From Rodentibacter rarus (GTDB lineage: Bacteria > Pseudomonadota > Gammaproteobacteria > Enterobacterales > Pasteurellaceae): DNA of 64,000 nt. The notes below the pieces were generated by a model that searched no databases, was not told where the DNA came from, and saw only the letters and a list, made by a program, of their open reading frames with translations. Both the position numbers and the translations under genes were made by a program. The stretch covers positions 1 to 64,000 of the forward strand of contig NZ_MLHJ01000036.1 of the NCBI RefSeq assembly GCF_001998965.1. The letters are read 5' to 3'. Shown here one piece after another: positions 56,199-64,000 of the stretch (position 1 is the stretch's first letter; each line of letters opens with the position of its first letter).

Positions 56199-57917
56199 TT
56201 AGAACATAAAATACCGTTGTGCTAATGGCACTTTTTCCGCCGGTTCACAGGTGATAAGTTCACCATTTACCCGTACTTCGTAACGTTCGGGATCGACGGT
56301 GATTTCAGGTGTGGCATCATTATGAACCAAATCTTTTTTGCCAATATGACGGCAACCTTTCACCGCAATTAGCTCTTTTTCTAAGCCATATTGCCTTTGA
56401 ATATCTGCTTGTTTAGCAGCCTCAGAGATAAAGACAACAGCGGTTTTAGTGGTGGCTTTGCCTTGGTTGCCAAACATTGGGCGATAGAATACCGGTTGTG
56501 GTGTTGGGATCGAGGCATTTGGGTCGCCCATTTTGGCATAACTGATCACGCCTTTTTTGATGACGGTTTCAGGTTTTACACCGAAGAACATAGGTTTCCA
56601 TAACACGATATCGGCAATTTTACCCACTTCTAATGAGCCTATATGATCTGCGATACCATGAGCAATAGCCGGGTTGATAGTGTATTTCGCAATATAGCGT
56701 TTAATGCGGAAGTTATCGTTGCCCTCATTGCCTAATTCACCACGTTGTACTTTCATTTTGTCTGCCGTTTGCCAAGTACGGGTCACCACTTCACCGATAC
56801 GCCCCATGGCTTGCGAGTCGGAACTCATAATGGAAAACACCCCGATATCGTGCAAAATATCCTCTGCTGCAATGGTTTCAGGGCGGATACGGCTGTCGGC
56901 AAAGGCAACATCTTCCGGTACACGTTTATCTAAATGGTGACAAACCATCAACATATCCAAATGTTCGTCAATGGTGTTGACGGTAAACGGACGGGTTGGA
57001 TTGGTCGAAGCCGGAAGAACATTGGGATACATGGCGGCTTTAATAATATCAGGGGCGTGTCCACCGCCAGCCCCTTCTGTATGGAAGGTATGGATAACAC
57101 GTCCGTTAATGGCGTTCATGGTATCTTCTAAGAAGCCACTTTCGTTGAGAGTGTCTGTATGGATTGCTACTTGCACATCCATTTCGTCTGCTACTTTTAA
57201 TGCCGCATCGATCACCGCCGGTGTGGCTCCCCAGTCTTCATGAATTTTTAAACCTAATGCACCGGCACGAATTTGTTCTCTTAACGGTTCAAGGGTAGAA
57301 CAGTTACCTTTACCAAAAAAGCCCACATTGACCGGTAATGCCTCTGCGGCTTGGAACATTCGTTGTAAATTCCAGGCACCCGGTGTACAGGTGGTAGCGT
57401 GCGTACCATCTGCCGGGCCTGTTCCGCCGCCAATCAGAGTGGTTGTGCCATTTTCAAGAGCGTGTTGGGCTTGCTGTGGGCAGATAAAATGGATATGTGT
57501 ATCAATTCCGCCTGCGGTAGCGATTAAATTAGCACCGTTATGTACTTCGGTGCTGACACCGATAATCATATTTGGGGTAACGCCATCCATTGTATCAGGG
57601 TTACCTGCCTGACCAATCCCCACAATACGTCCGTCACGAATACCGATATCTGCTTTGATAATGCCAAGTTTGGCATCAATAATCATCACATTGGTGATCG
57701 CAAAATCTAATACATTAGGATCATCACGGGTTGCGGTGCCTGATTGCGCCATGCCGTCACGCACACTTTTTCCGCCCCCAAACTTACATTCATCACCTTT
57801 AGTGAGTAAATCTTTTTCAATGGTTGCCCATAAATCAGTATCACCTAAACGCACGCTATCGCCAACAGTAGGGCCGAATGTGGCAACATATTGAGATCTT
57901 GGAATGGTTAATGCCAT
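56199..57917 (-). CDS. ureC: Urease alpha subunit UreC
   Basis: Catalytic subunit hydrolysing urea to ammonia and carbamate. The 572-residue amidohydrolase has the nickel ligands HIHFICPQQ, the carbamylated Lys in [13 protein letters not shown] (about 219), and [15 protein letters not shown]. The mobile-flap [22 protein letters not shown] carries the catalytic His. It is 13 bases after ureB. C terminus (PLAQRYFMF) is complete. Confidence 0.98.
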   Translation of the reverse strand: MALTIPRSQYVATFGPTVGDSVRLGDTDLWATIEKDLLTKGDECKFGGGKSVRDGMAQSGTATRDDPNVLDFAITNVMIIDAKLGIIKADIGIRDGRIVGIGQAGNPDTMDGVTPNMIIGVSTEVHNGANLIATAGGIDTHIHFICPQQAQHALENGTTTLIGGGTGPADGTHATTCTPGAWNLQRMFQAAEALPVNVGFFGKGNCSTLEPLREQIRAGALGLKIHEDWGATPAVIDAALKVADEMDVQVAIHTDTLNESGFLEDTMNAINGRVIHTFHTEGAGGGHAPDIIKAAMYPNVLPASTNPTRPFTVNTIDEHLDMLMVCHHLDKRVPEDVAFADSRIRPETIAAEDILHDIGVFSIMSSDSQAMGRIGEVVTRTWQTADKMKVQRGELGNEGNDNFRIKRYIAKYTINPAIAHGIADHIGSLEVGKIADIVLWKPMFFGVKPETVIKKGVISYAKMGDPNASIPTPQPVFYRPMFGNQGKATTKTAVVFISEAAKQADIQRQYGLEKELIAVKGCRHIGKKDLVHNDATPEITVDPERYEVRVNGELITCEPAEKVPLAQRYFMF

Positions 57918-57930
57918 TGTTGCTTACTCC

Positions 57931-58236
57931 TTATAATTTGCCGTCAATTTTGTTATGGAAACCATAAATTATGTTGTTTCCGCCAAATGCGACTAATTCC
58001 ACGGTTTTCGCTTCACCGGGTTCAAAACGTACCGCATTGCCTGAGGGAACGTTTAAGCGCATACCTCGTGCTAAAGTGCGGTCAAATTCAAGGGCATTAT
58101 TGGTTTCAAAAAAGTGATAATGAGAGCCGACCTGAATTGGGCGATCACCTTTATTTACCACATCAATTTTCACGGTTTTTCGCCCAACATTGGCGTGAAT
58201 ATCACCGTTTGCTAATTTATATTCACCAGGGATCAT
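57931..58236 (-). CDS. ureB: Urease beta subunit UreB
   Basis: The 101-residue structural subunit of urease with [13 protein letters not shown] start and the family segment [27 protein letters not shown]-like gap upstream is replaced by a 69-base spacer with a GC-rich repeat. An uptake signal lies inside (58074). It forms the (alpha-beta-gamma)3 enzyme with UreA and UreC. Confidence 0.97.
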   Translation of the reverse strand: MIPGEYKLANGDIHANVGRKTVKIDVVNKGDRPIQVGSHYHFFETNNALEFDRTLARGMRLNVPSGNAVRFEPGEAKTVELVAFGGNNIIYGFHNKIDGKL

Positions 58237-58305
58237 TTGATTAAATCCTTATTAAAATTTGTACTGAATGCTGCTCTCTTTTTTAAAGAGGGGGGAATTC
58301 TTTTG

Positions 58306-58608
58306 TTATCTAATTGGGTTATGTACTGTCACTAGTTTTGTGCCGTCAGGAAAGGTGGCTTCAATTTGTACTTCATCTACCATTTCGGGGATGCCTTCCA
58401 TCACATCATTAGTTGTTAAAAGTGTTGCACCATATTCCATCACTTCTGCGACCGTCATACCATCACGAGCCGCTTCTTGTAAATGGCTGGCAATGTAGGC
58501 AATGGATTCCGGATAGTTTAATTTTACCCCACGGGCTTTGCGTTTTGCGGCAAGCTCACCGGCAAGAAAAAGCATCAGTTTTTCCTGTTCTCTTGATGTT
58601 AAGTGCAT
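58306..58608 (-). CDS. ureA: Urease gamma subunit UreA
   Basis: The 100-residue smallest structural subunit. The family start [20 protein letters not shown] is reached from ATG 58608, preceded by AAGAAGG; the longer frame to 58716 reads into the end of the transporter gene. The C-terminal segment [15 protein letters not shown] is complete. It starts 16 bases after the urea transporter gene. Confidence 0.97.
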   Translation of the reverse strand: MHLTSREQEKLMLFLAGELAAKRKARGVKLNYPESIAYIASHLQEAARDGMTVAEVMEYGATLLTTNDVMEGIPEMVDEVQIEATFPDGTKLVTVHNPIR

Positions 58609-58624
58609 AATGACCTTCTTTTCT

Positions 58625-59524
58625 TTATGGATTAAATAAATTACTGAATTTTTCTGAGCTGACTTTGCTGTGATCGACTTTGCCTTTAATCCATAGTACC
58701 AGCCAAGCCGCCACAATAAAGCCGATAGTATAAGGTGCTAAGCCTATTTTTGCTACGCTAAATTGGATAAAAATCGCTAATGCAATACCGGCAATGACAT
58801 AAACAAAATCTCGGAAACGTTTACCGGAAAAGGCGCAAGCGACCAAAATCGCAGAGAAACTATAAATGCCGTTTGCCAGTTCATTAGGTTCAATATTAAA
58901 CAGATAATCTGCCAATGCAGAGCTGATGATGGTGGCTGCCATTCCCCAGATTGCTACGGTCGGTGAGCTGATGGCGATCGCAATAAATAACAAAATACCG
59001 GTAATGAGGCTTCCACCAAAGTTTACCTTTGCCCAAGCATAAAAAGGTTGTTTGATAGATTCTAAGGTGGTGGTGTGATCGGCGAGTGCCGGTGTGGTTT
59101 GCCATAAACCGAATAAACCAATTTGTGAGATGCCCCAGCAAAAAATCCAACAGGTGAGAACAAAAGGAAAAGTATAGGCGACCCAATTTCTTTTGGTAAA
59201 TTCCCGCATAATCAGAGTTGAGACAACTGAGCTGATAACCCCTAATAGAAAAATAAGGAATGAAACCCCGTTTAACCCAAAGGTGAACATGGTACAGATA
59301 AAGGCAAGGCTGGCATTGAAACCATATAAGCCTTGCTTGATTTCCTCTTTCGGATAATTGAGTTTTATCGCCGTTAATGTGCCGATGATTGAACCCAATA
59401 AACAACCGATACCGAGTGCCCAATGGCTGAAAAACATCGCAATGCAGATAATCAGTCCCGATAAACCGTTTTCTTGTAAAAAAATTTGTCCGATTCCGAC
59501 AAGGGCAACTTTTATAAACTGCAT
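58625..59524 (-). CDS. utp: Urea transporter (UT family)
   Basis: Channel-type urea transporter of 299 residues, about 10 membrane helices in two inverted halves, with [19 protein letters not shown] and [13 protein letters not shown], and the second-half repeat [16 protein letters not shown]. The UT signature is duplicated as in the A. pleuropneumoniae protein ApUT. It is the first gene of the operon and supplies substrate for the urease encoded immediately downstream. AGGAGGT precedes the ATG. Upstream 59541-59690 is AT-rich and likely holds the operon promoter. Confidence 0.93.
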   Translation of the reverse strand: MQFIKVALVGIGQIFLQENGLSGLIICIAMFFSHWALGIGCLLGSIIGTLTAIKLNYPKEEIKQGLYGFNASLAFICTMFTFGLNGVSFLIFLLGVISSVVSTLIMREFTKRNWVAYTFPFVLTCWIFCWGISQIGLFGLWQTTPALADHTTTLESIKQPFYAWAKVNFGGSLITGILLFIAIAISSPTVAIWGMAATIISSALADYLFNIEPNELANGIYSFSAILVACAFSGKRFRDFVYVIAGIALAIFIQFSVAKIGLAPYTIGFIVAAWLVLWIKGKVDHSKVSSEKFSNLFNP

Positions 59525-59691
59525 AAAAAATACCTCCTAAAAAATAATTTTCTTACAGTTTAAGAGGGAGGAGATTCGCTTAAAAGTTTTTCGAGTGAAG
59601 TTTTAAACAAAATCAATTAATTTAATATTTTTTATAAAATTCTTTATTATTTTTAAATAACATCTAAAGTTGTTTCAATTTTTGTGATGAG

Positions 59692-59727
59692 ACAAAAAAG
59701 CGCATACAAGATGCGCTTTTTGTTTTT
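59692..59727 (-). terminator. aspC terminator
   Basis: AAAAAGCGCAT and ATGCGCTTTTT pair around ACAAG, giving a strong hairpin with T-run on either strand, 10 bases after the aspC stop. Confidence 0.88.
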
Positions 59728-59736
59728 AATGATAGA

Positions 59737-60927
59737 TTAAAGCACCTTCACAATACTTTCACATAAATAACGGATGTTATCTTCAGTAATGCCTGCCACA
59801 TTAATGCGACCTGAACGCACGGCATAAATCGCAAATTCTTCTTTTAAGCGATCTACTTGTTCCGCAGTTAAACCACTGAAGGAGAACATACCATTTTGTT
59901 CAATTATAAAACTGAAATCTTGTTGTGCGCCGTACTCTTTTAATAATTGCACAAATAAATGGCGCATTTTTTTGATTCGTTCACGCATTTCGGTGAGTTC
60001 ATCATCCCAAGATTGGCGAAGTTGCGGATCGCTTAATACTTGTGTCACTGTCGCCGCACCGTGAGAGGCCGGGTTAGAGTAGAGCGTACGGATAATGGAT
60101 TTCACTTGAGTTAATGCGGTTGAGGCAATCTCTGAATTTTCCGCCACTAAGGTGAAAGCGCCTACCCGTTCATTATATAAACCGAAGTTTTTAGAGAAAG
60201 AGCTGGCGACAAGTAATTCCTTGTGATTTTTGGCAAAGGTGCGTAAGCCAAGGGCATCTTCATCTAAGCCGTTTGCTAAACCTTGATAGGCAAAATCAAA
60301 TAAAGGTAACCAACCATTTTTAGCAGAAAGATCCGCCAGTTGTTTCCATTGTTCCGGGGTTGGGTCGATCCCAGTCGGGTTGTGGCAGCAACCGTGAAGA
60401 AGCACCACGTCTCCTTCGTTGGCGTTGCTTAAATCAGCGATTAAATTATCCCAATCAAGCTTTTTATTTTCTGCATCGTAGTAGCGGTATTCACGAATAG
60501 TCATCCCCACCGCATTGAAAATCGCATTATGGTTTGGCCAAGTCGGTGTGCTGATCCACACATTCTGTGCTTTGGTTTGGCGTTTCACAAATTCAGCGGC
60601 AATGCGTAATGCACCGGTTCCACCAAGGCTTTGCACGGTTCTGGCACGTTGTTGTTTCACCACATCACTGTCTGCACCAAAAAGAAGCACTTGGGTTAAG
60701 CGGTTATATTCTGCGATGCCGTCAATAGTGAGGTAATTTTTGGTATTTTCTTTGTCCAGTAAGCGTTTTTCCGCTTCTTTGACTGCGCGCATAATCGGTG
60801 TAGCACCTTGTGCATCTTTATAGACGCCGATGCCAAGGTTGATCTTATTCGCGCGGGTTTCGGATTTGAATGCTTCGCCTAAGCCAAGAATCGGATCTGC
60901 AGGAGCGGCTTTGATATTTTCAAACAT
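59737..60927 (-). CDS. aspC: Aspartate/aromatic aminotransferase
   Basis: PLP enzyme interconverting aspartate and oxaloacetate with glutamate. The 396-residue length and sequence fit the class I AspC/TyrB family: [36 protein letters not shown], and the PLP Lys in [15 protein letters not shown]. It cannot be decided from sequence alone whether aspartate or aromatic substrates dominate; the H. influenzae orthologue is annotated AspC. It is monocistronic. Confidence 0.96.
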   Translation of the reverse strand: MFENIKAAPADPILGLGEAFKSETRANKINLGIGVYKDAQGATPIMRAVKEAEKRLLDKENTKNYLTIDGIAEYNRLTQVLLFGADSDVVKQQRARTVQSLGGTGALRIAAEFVKRQTKAQNVWISTPTWPNHNAIFNAVGMTIREYRYYDAENKKLDWDNLIADLSNANEGDVVLLHGCCHNPTGIDPTPEQWKQLADLSAKNGWLPLFDFAYQGLANGLDEDALGLRTFAKNHKELLVASSFSKNFGLYNERVGAFTLVAENSEIASTALTQVKSIIRTLYSNPASHGAATVTQVLSDPQLRQSWDDELTEMRERIKKMRHLFVQLLKEYGAQQDFSFIIEQNGMFSFSGLTAEQVDRLKEEFAIYAVRSGRINVAGITEDNIRYLCESIVKVL

Positions 60928-61011
60928 AGTGTTTTCCTTTTTAATGGGATGAAATTGATCGTTTTATACTGCAACCCTTGAGGTTTAGCAAGTAAAAACA
61001 CCATAAAAATA

Positions 61012-61055
61012 AACCGCACTTTTTTATTTTGAAAATGACATCAAAAAGTGCGGTT
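61012..61055 (-). terminator. purK terminator of paired uptake signals
   Basis: AACCGCACTTTTT and AAAAAGTGCGGTT, opposed uptake signals, form a stem; T-rich sequence follows on the minus strand. It starts 11 bases after the purK stop. Confidence 0.75.
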
Positions 61056-61065
61056 AAAAATGAAT

Positions 61066-62154
61066 TTATTTTAATTTTGCGAGCGTCCAATCTAAACCGG
61101 ATTGATAATCTCCCGGCAAAGTATGACGAAGTTTTTCCAGTTGTTGAACGATAACGGATTTATCCGGGTGAGAAAGATTAATATGTCCGACTTTCCGCCC
61201 CGGGCGAACTTCTTTGCCATACCAATGAAGCTGGGCAAATGGGATGTTTAACCATTGTGGATGATGATCTGTGCCAATTAAATTCACCATCACACTCGGC
61301 GCAAAAGTTTCCAAATTTGGGGTAGGCAAATCCAACAACGCACGCAAATGTAACTCAAATTGGCTAATGGAACAGCCCAGTTGTGTCCAGTGCCCGCTGT
61401 TGTGTACTCGTGGTGCAAGCTCATTGATCAGCAGTTTATCGCTCACCACAAAACATTCCATTGCCATCACCCCCACATAATTGAGCCTATCCATAATTTT
61501 CCCCAACATTTCTTCCGCCTGAACCTGTTGGGCAGATTGTTGTGGGAAAGCGCTATCCATTACGCTATAACGTAAGATGCCATTTTGTTGAAGATTGTGT
61601 GTGACAGGGTAAAAGCGTTTTTCACCATTTTTGAAACGGGCGCCCACCAGCGAAACTTCACCATCAAAAGGAATAAATTTTTCCGCAATCACTTCACCGA
61701 ATAAATCATCGGTGATTTCGCTTTGATTTTCTTTGGTGATAATCCATTGGCCTCGTCCGTCATAACCACCGGTACGGCGTTTCACCACCACTTTTTCACC
61801 CACATTTTGGAATAGGCTTTGCCATTGCGTTTTGTTTTCTAACAAGCACCAAGGGGAGGTGGAAAGGTCCAGTTCATCTAACAGGGATTTTTGTGTTAAA
61901 CGATCTGCCAATAAGCCAAAGATAGGTTGATTGACAAAATTTGGGTGGCTGCCGAGTAATTCGGTGAGGGGTGTTTTTTCCCAACGTTCAATTTCTGCGG
62001 TAATCACCGCATCTTTTGGTAAATCAAAAACAGGGGCGTTGAACGCTAAAGGTTCTACTTGAATATCTAAAGGCGCACCGGCATAACGGAGCATTCTGCC
62101 TAATTGACCGTTACCGAGTACATAAACCGTAGGATAGAGGGAGGATTGTTGCAT
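61066..62154 (-). CDS. purK: 5-(carboxyamino)imidazole ribonucleotide synthase
   Basis: ATP-grasp enzyme making N5-CAIR from AIR and bicarbonate in purine synthesis. About 362 residues: N-terminal VYVLGNGQLGRMLRYAG, ATP-grasp core VVKRRTGGYDGRGQW, and NELAPRVHNSGHWT. Start is set at 62154 (MQQSSLYP) with GAGAA upstream; 62166 would add four residues. The gene follows purE after a paired-uptake hairpin. Confidence 0.95.
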   Translation of the reverse strand: MQQSSLYPTVYVLGNGQLGRMLRYAGAPLDIQVEPLAFNAPVFDLPKDAVITAEIERWEKTPLTELLGSHPNFVNQPIFGLLADRLTQKSLLDELDLSTSPWCLLENKTQWQSLFQNVGEKVVVKRRTGGYDGRGQWIITKENQSEITDDLFGEVIAEKFIPFDGEVSLVGARFKNGEKRFYPVTHNLQQNGILRYSVMDSAFPQQSAQQVQAEEMLGKIMDRLNYVGVMAMECFVVSDKLLINELAPRVHNSGHWTQLGCSISQFELHLRALLDLPTPNLETFAPSVMVNLIGTDHHPQWLNIPFAQLHWYGKEVRPGRKVGHINLSHPDKSVIVQQLEKLRHTLPGDYQSGLDWTLAKLK

Positions 62155-62185
62155 ATTATTTCTCATTAAAAATCATCGAAAAAAC

Positions 62186-62212
62186 AACCGCACTTTAATT
62201 AAAAGTGCGGTC
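62186..62212 (-). terminator. purE-purK intergenic hairpin of paired uptake signals
   Basis: AACCGCACTTT (62186-62196) and AAAGTGCGGT (62202-62211) with TTAAT loop, followed on the minus strand by GTTTTTTCG. It may attenuate between purE and purK. Confidence 0.7.
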
Positions 62213-62226
62213 AAATTTTTATGTTT

Positions 62227-62724
62227 TTATACACGTGGGTCAGGATTATCCAACACCACTTGCGTTTGTTTTTCACGGAAAGCCTGTAAACGGGAAAGTA
62301 AATCCGGCTCCCAAGCTGCCAACATTTGTGCGGCAAATAATGCCGCATTGGCTGCACCGGCAGGGCCGATAGCAAGGGTGCCTACAGGAATACCTTTTGG
62401 CATTTGCACAATAGAATGAAGACTGTCTACACCGCTTAACATAGAACTTTTCACCGGCACACCTAGTACGGGAACTAAGGTTTTTGCCGCAAGCATACCC
62501 GGTAAATGTGCCGCACCGCCTGCGCCGGCAATAATCACTTTATAACCGTTTTTCTGTGCATTTTCAGCAAAGGTGAAAAGTTTATCAGGGGTGCGGTGGG
62601 CGGAAACAATCTCAACATGATAAGGCACATTGAGTTCATCTAAAATTTGTGTGCTTTCTTGCATGGTTGCCCAATCACTTTTGGAGCCCATCACAATGGC
62701 AATTTGTGCTTGTGTTGCAGACAT
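62227..62724 (-). CDS. purE: N5-carboxyaminoimidazole ribonucleotide mutase
   Basis: Converts N5-CAIR to CAIR, the step after PurK. The 165-residue protein has [22 protein letters not shown], and [16 protein letters not shown], all active-site motifs of class I PurE. Promoter region carries a PurR box. purK follows on the same strand after a hairpin. Confidence 0.97.
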   Translation of the reverse strand: MSATQAQIAIVMGSKSDWATMQESTQILDELNVPYHVEIVSAHRTPDKLFTFAENAQKNGYKVIIAGAGGAAHLPGMLAAKTLVPVLGVPVKSSMLSGVDSLHSIVQMPKGIPVGTLAIGPAGAANAALFAAQMLAAWEPDLLSRLQAFREKQTQVVLDNPDPRV

Positions 62725-62782
62725 TTTTTACTCTTGAATGAAATTAAAAACGGTGCGTAGAATAGCATAATTCAACTCACTC

Positions 62783-62798
62783 AAGCAAACGTTTGCTT
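62783..62798 (-). promoter_or_regulatory. PurR box upstream of purE
   Basis: AAGCAAACGTTTGCTT is a perfect palindrome matching the PurR operator (ANGCAAACGTTTNCNT), about 60-75 bases before purE. It predicts repression of purEK by PurR with hypoxanthine or guanine. Confidence 0.92.
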
Positions 62799-62883
62799 GG
62801 GCGTTAGGAGAGAAAATTCCATTGCAACTTTTGCTTTAAAATCATATCCTAATGGGCAATTTTTTCTTGATAAAGGGTCAATT

Positions 62884-64000
62884 ATGTTAGCCAAAGCAAA
62901 ATATCGAAAAGATTATAAAAAGCCGGATTTTACGGTGACAGACATTTATTTGGATTTTCAGCTTGATCCAAATCACACCGTTGTTACCGCAACCACCAAA
63001 TTCCAACGTTTAAATGACGAAGCAACCCATTTGCGTTTAGACGGTCACAGTTTCCAGTTTTCTTCTATTCAATTTAACGGTAAGCCTTTTAGCGCTTATC
63101 AGCAAGACGGTGAAAGTTTAACCTTAGATTTAAGGGAACAACATGCGGCTGAATTTGAGCTAGAAATCGTCACCATTCTTGTCCCTGCCAAAAATACCTC
63201 GTTACAAGGTTTGTATCAATCAGGTGAAGGCATTTGTACCCAATGTGAAGCAGAAGGTTTCCGTCAAATCACTTATATGCTGGATCGCCCGGATGTATTG
63301 GCCCGTTACACCACCAAAATTACCGCAGATAAAACGAAATATCCTTACTTACTTTCCAACGGAAACCGCATCGCTGAAGGCGAATTAGATAACGGTCGCC
63401 ACTGGGTTGAATGGTATGATCCTTTCCCGAAACCAAGCTATTTATTTGCTTTAGTGGCAGGGGATTTTGATTTATTACAGGATAAATTCATCACCCAAAG
63501 CGGTCGGGAAGTGGCGCTAGAGCTCTATGTGGATCGAGGCAATCTTGACCGTGCCGGCTGGGCGATGGAAAGTTTGAAAAAATCTATGAAATGGGATGAA
63601 GAACGCTTTAATCTTGAATACGATTTGGATATTTATATGATTGTGGCGGTAGATTTCTTCAATATGGGGGCGATGGAAAATAAAGGATTGAATATCTTCA
63701 ACTCTAAATTTGTATTGGCGAACCCTCAAACCGCAACAGATGAGGATTATCTTGCTATCGAAAGTGTGATTGCCCATGAATATTTCCATAACTGGACGGG
63801 TAACCGCATTACTTGCCGTGATTGGTTCCAATTAAGTTTAAAAGAAGGTTTAACCGTTTTCCGTGATCAAGAGTTTTCCTCTGATACCGGCTCTCGTGCG
63901 GTAAATCGTATCAATAATGTGAAATTCTTACGCACCACGCAATTTGCCGAAGATGCCGGCCCAATGGCACATCCAATTCGTCCGGAAAAAGTGATTGAAA
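62884..64000 (+). CDS. pepN: Aminopeptidase N (5' part, cut by window end)
   Basis: M1-family zinc metallopeptidase, cytoplasmic. The first 372 codons are present and the frame is open to the window edge. The exopeptidase motif GAMENKG is at about residues 261-267 (63667-63690) and the zinc site HEYFHNW at about 299-305 (63777-63797), as in E. coli PepN. Full length should be about 870 residues. ATG 62884 gives the family start LAKAKYRKDYKKPDF. It is divergent from purE. Confidence 0.96.
   Translation, partial: MLAKAKYRKDYKKPDFTVTDIYLDFQLDPNHTVVTATTKFQRLNDEATHLRLDGHSFQFSSIQFNGKPFSAYQQDGESLTLDLREQHAAEFELEIVTILVPAKNTSLQGLYQSGEGICTQCEAEGFRQITYMLDRPDVLARYTTKITADKTKYPYLLSNGNRIAEGELDNGRHWVEWYDPFPKPSYLFALVAGDFDLLQDKFITQSGREVALELYVDRGNLDRAGWAMESLKKSMKWDEERFNLEYDLDIYMIVAVDFFNMGAMENKGLNIFNSKFVLANPQTATDEDYLAIESVIAHEYFHNWTGNRITCRDWFQLSLKEGLTVFRDQEFSSDTGSRAVNRINNVKFLRTTQFAEDAGPMAHPIRPEKVIE

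Noticed and set aside
55990-56199. LexA box for dinD
   Set aside because: No CTGT-N8-ACAG or close variant was seen in the gap; the palindrome at 56138-56163 has a different sequence.

Overview
This window is a stretch of a Pasteurellaceae chromosome. The 9-base DNA uptake signal AAGTGCGGT (or its complement ACCGCACTT) recurs about once per 1-2 kb, which is the 'Hin' type used by Haemophilus, Aggregatibacter, Pasteurella and Rodentibacter. Gene content and neighbourhoods resemble H. influenzae: comNOPQ with a CRP-S site, recB-recD, matP/ycbZ/fabA and ybeZ/ybeY/Cof. A complete urease operon with a urea transporter, a bifunctional gshF and an lctP-lutABC lactate block point to a urease-positive member such as Rodentibacter or a urease-positive Haemophilus. 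The genus is an inference.

Layout. 0.1-4.5 kb: can, asnS, sohB and a BamE/OmpA-type lipoprotein. 4.5-5.4 kb: debris of an IS3-family transposase plus an orphan gene fragment. 5.4-10.2 kb: gshF, ybeZ-ybeY and a Cof phosphatase. 10.3-17.7 kb: an AT-rich minus-strand operon without uptake signals, encoding a WYL-type regulator, three dynamin-like GTPases, a HEPN protein and a small zinc ribbon. 18-21.4 kb: suhB and the competence pseudopilin operon. 21.4-21.6 kb: dispersed hairpin repeats. 21.7-29.8 kb: yccS, a YccT-like gene, acyP, yqcC-truC-yoaH, cspD, matP, ycbZ and fabA. 30-34.6 kb: lactate import and oxidation. 34.6-41.1 kb: ybaK, usg, a purine permease, a DsrE protein and a giant DUF2339 membrane protein. 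41.1-44.1 kb: ynbE-ydbH. 44.2-52.2 kb: recBD, grxB, dps and cdd. 52.2-59.5 kb: urease with a dinD gene inserted between ureC and ureE. 59.7-64 kb: aspC, purK, purE with a PurR box, and the start of pepN.

The most notable system is the GTPase/HEPN operon. It looks like an uncharacterised relative of the Leo/Eleos or CrfC bacterial dynamin systems, which are linked to phage defence. The third GTPase gene contains a G9 tract placed so that a +1 (or -2) slippage fuses its 414-residue frame to a downstream frame of about 120 codons. A (CAAT)~15 tetranucleotide tract lies about 240-300 bp upstream of the regulator gene. Both tracts are hallmarks of phase variation in this family, so the system may be switched on and off by slipped-strand mispairing.

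Metabolic themes are consistent with a mucosal commensal: CO2/bicarbonate handling (can), lactate use under a perfect CRP site, urea uptake and hydrolysis, glutathione synthesis, and purine salvage and synthesis. No rRNA or tRNA gene and no CRISPR array was seen.
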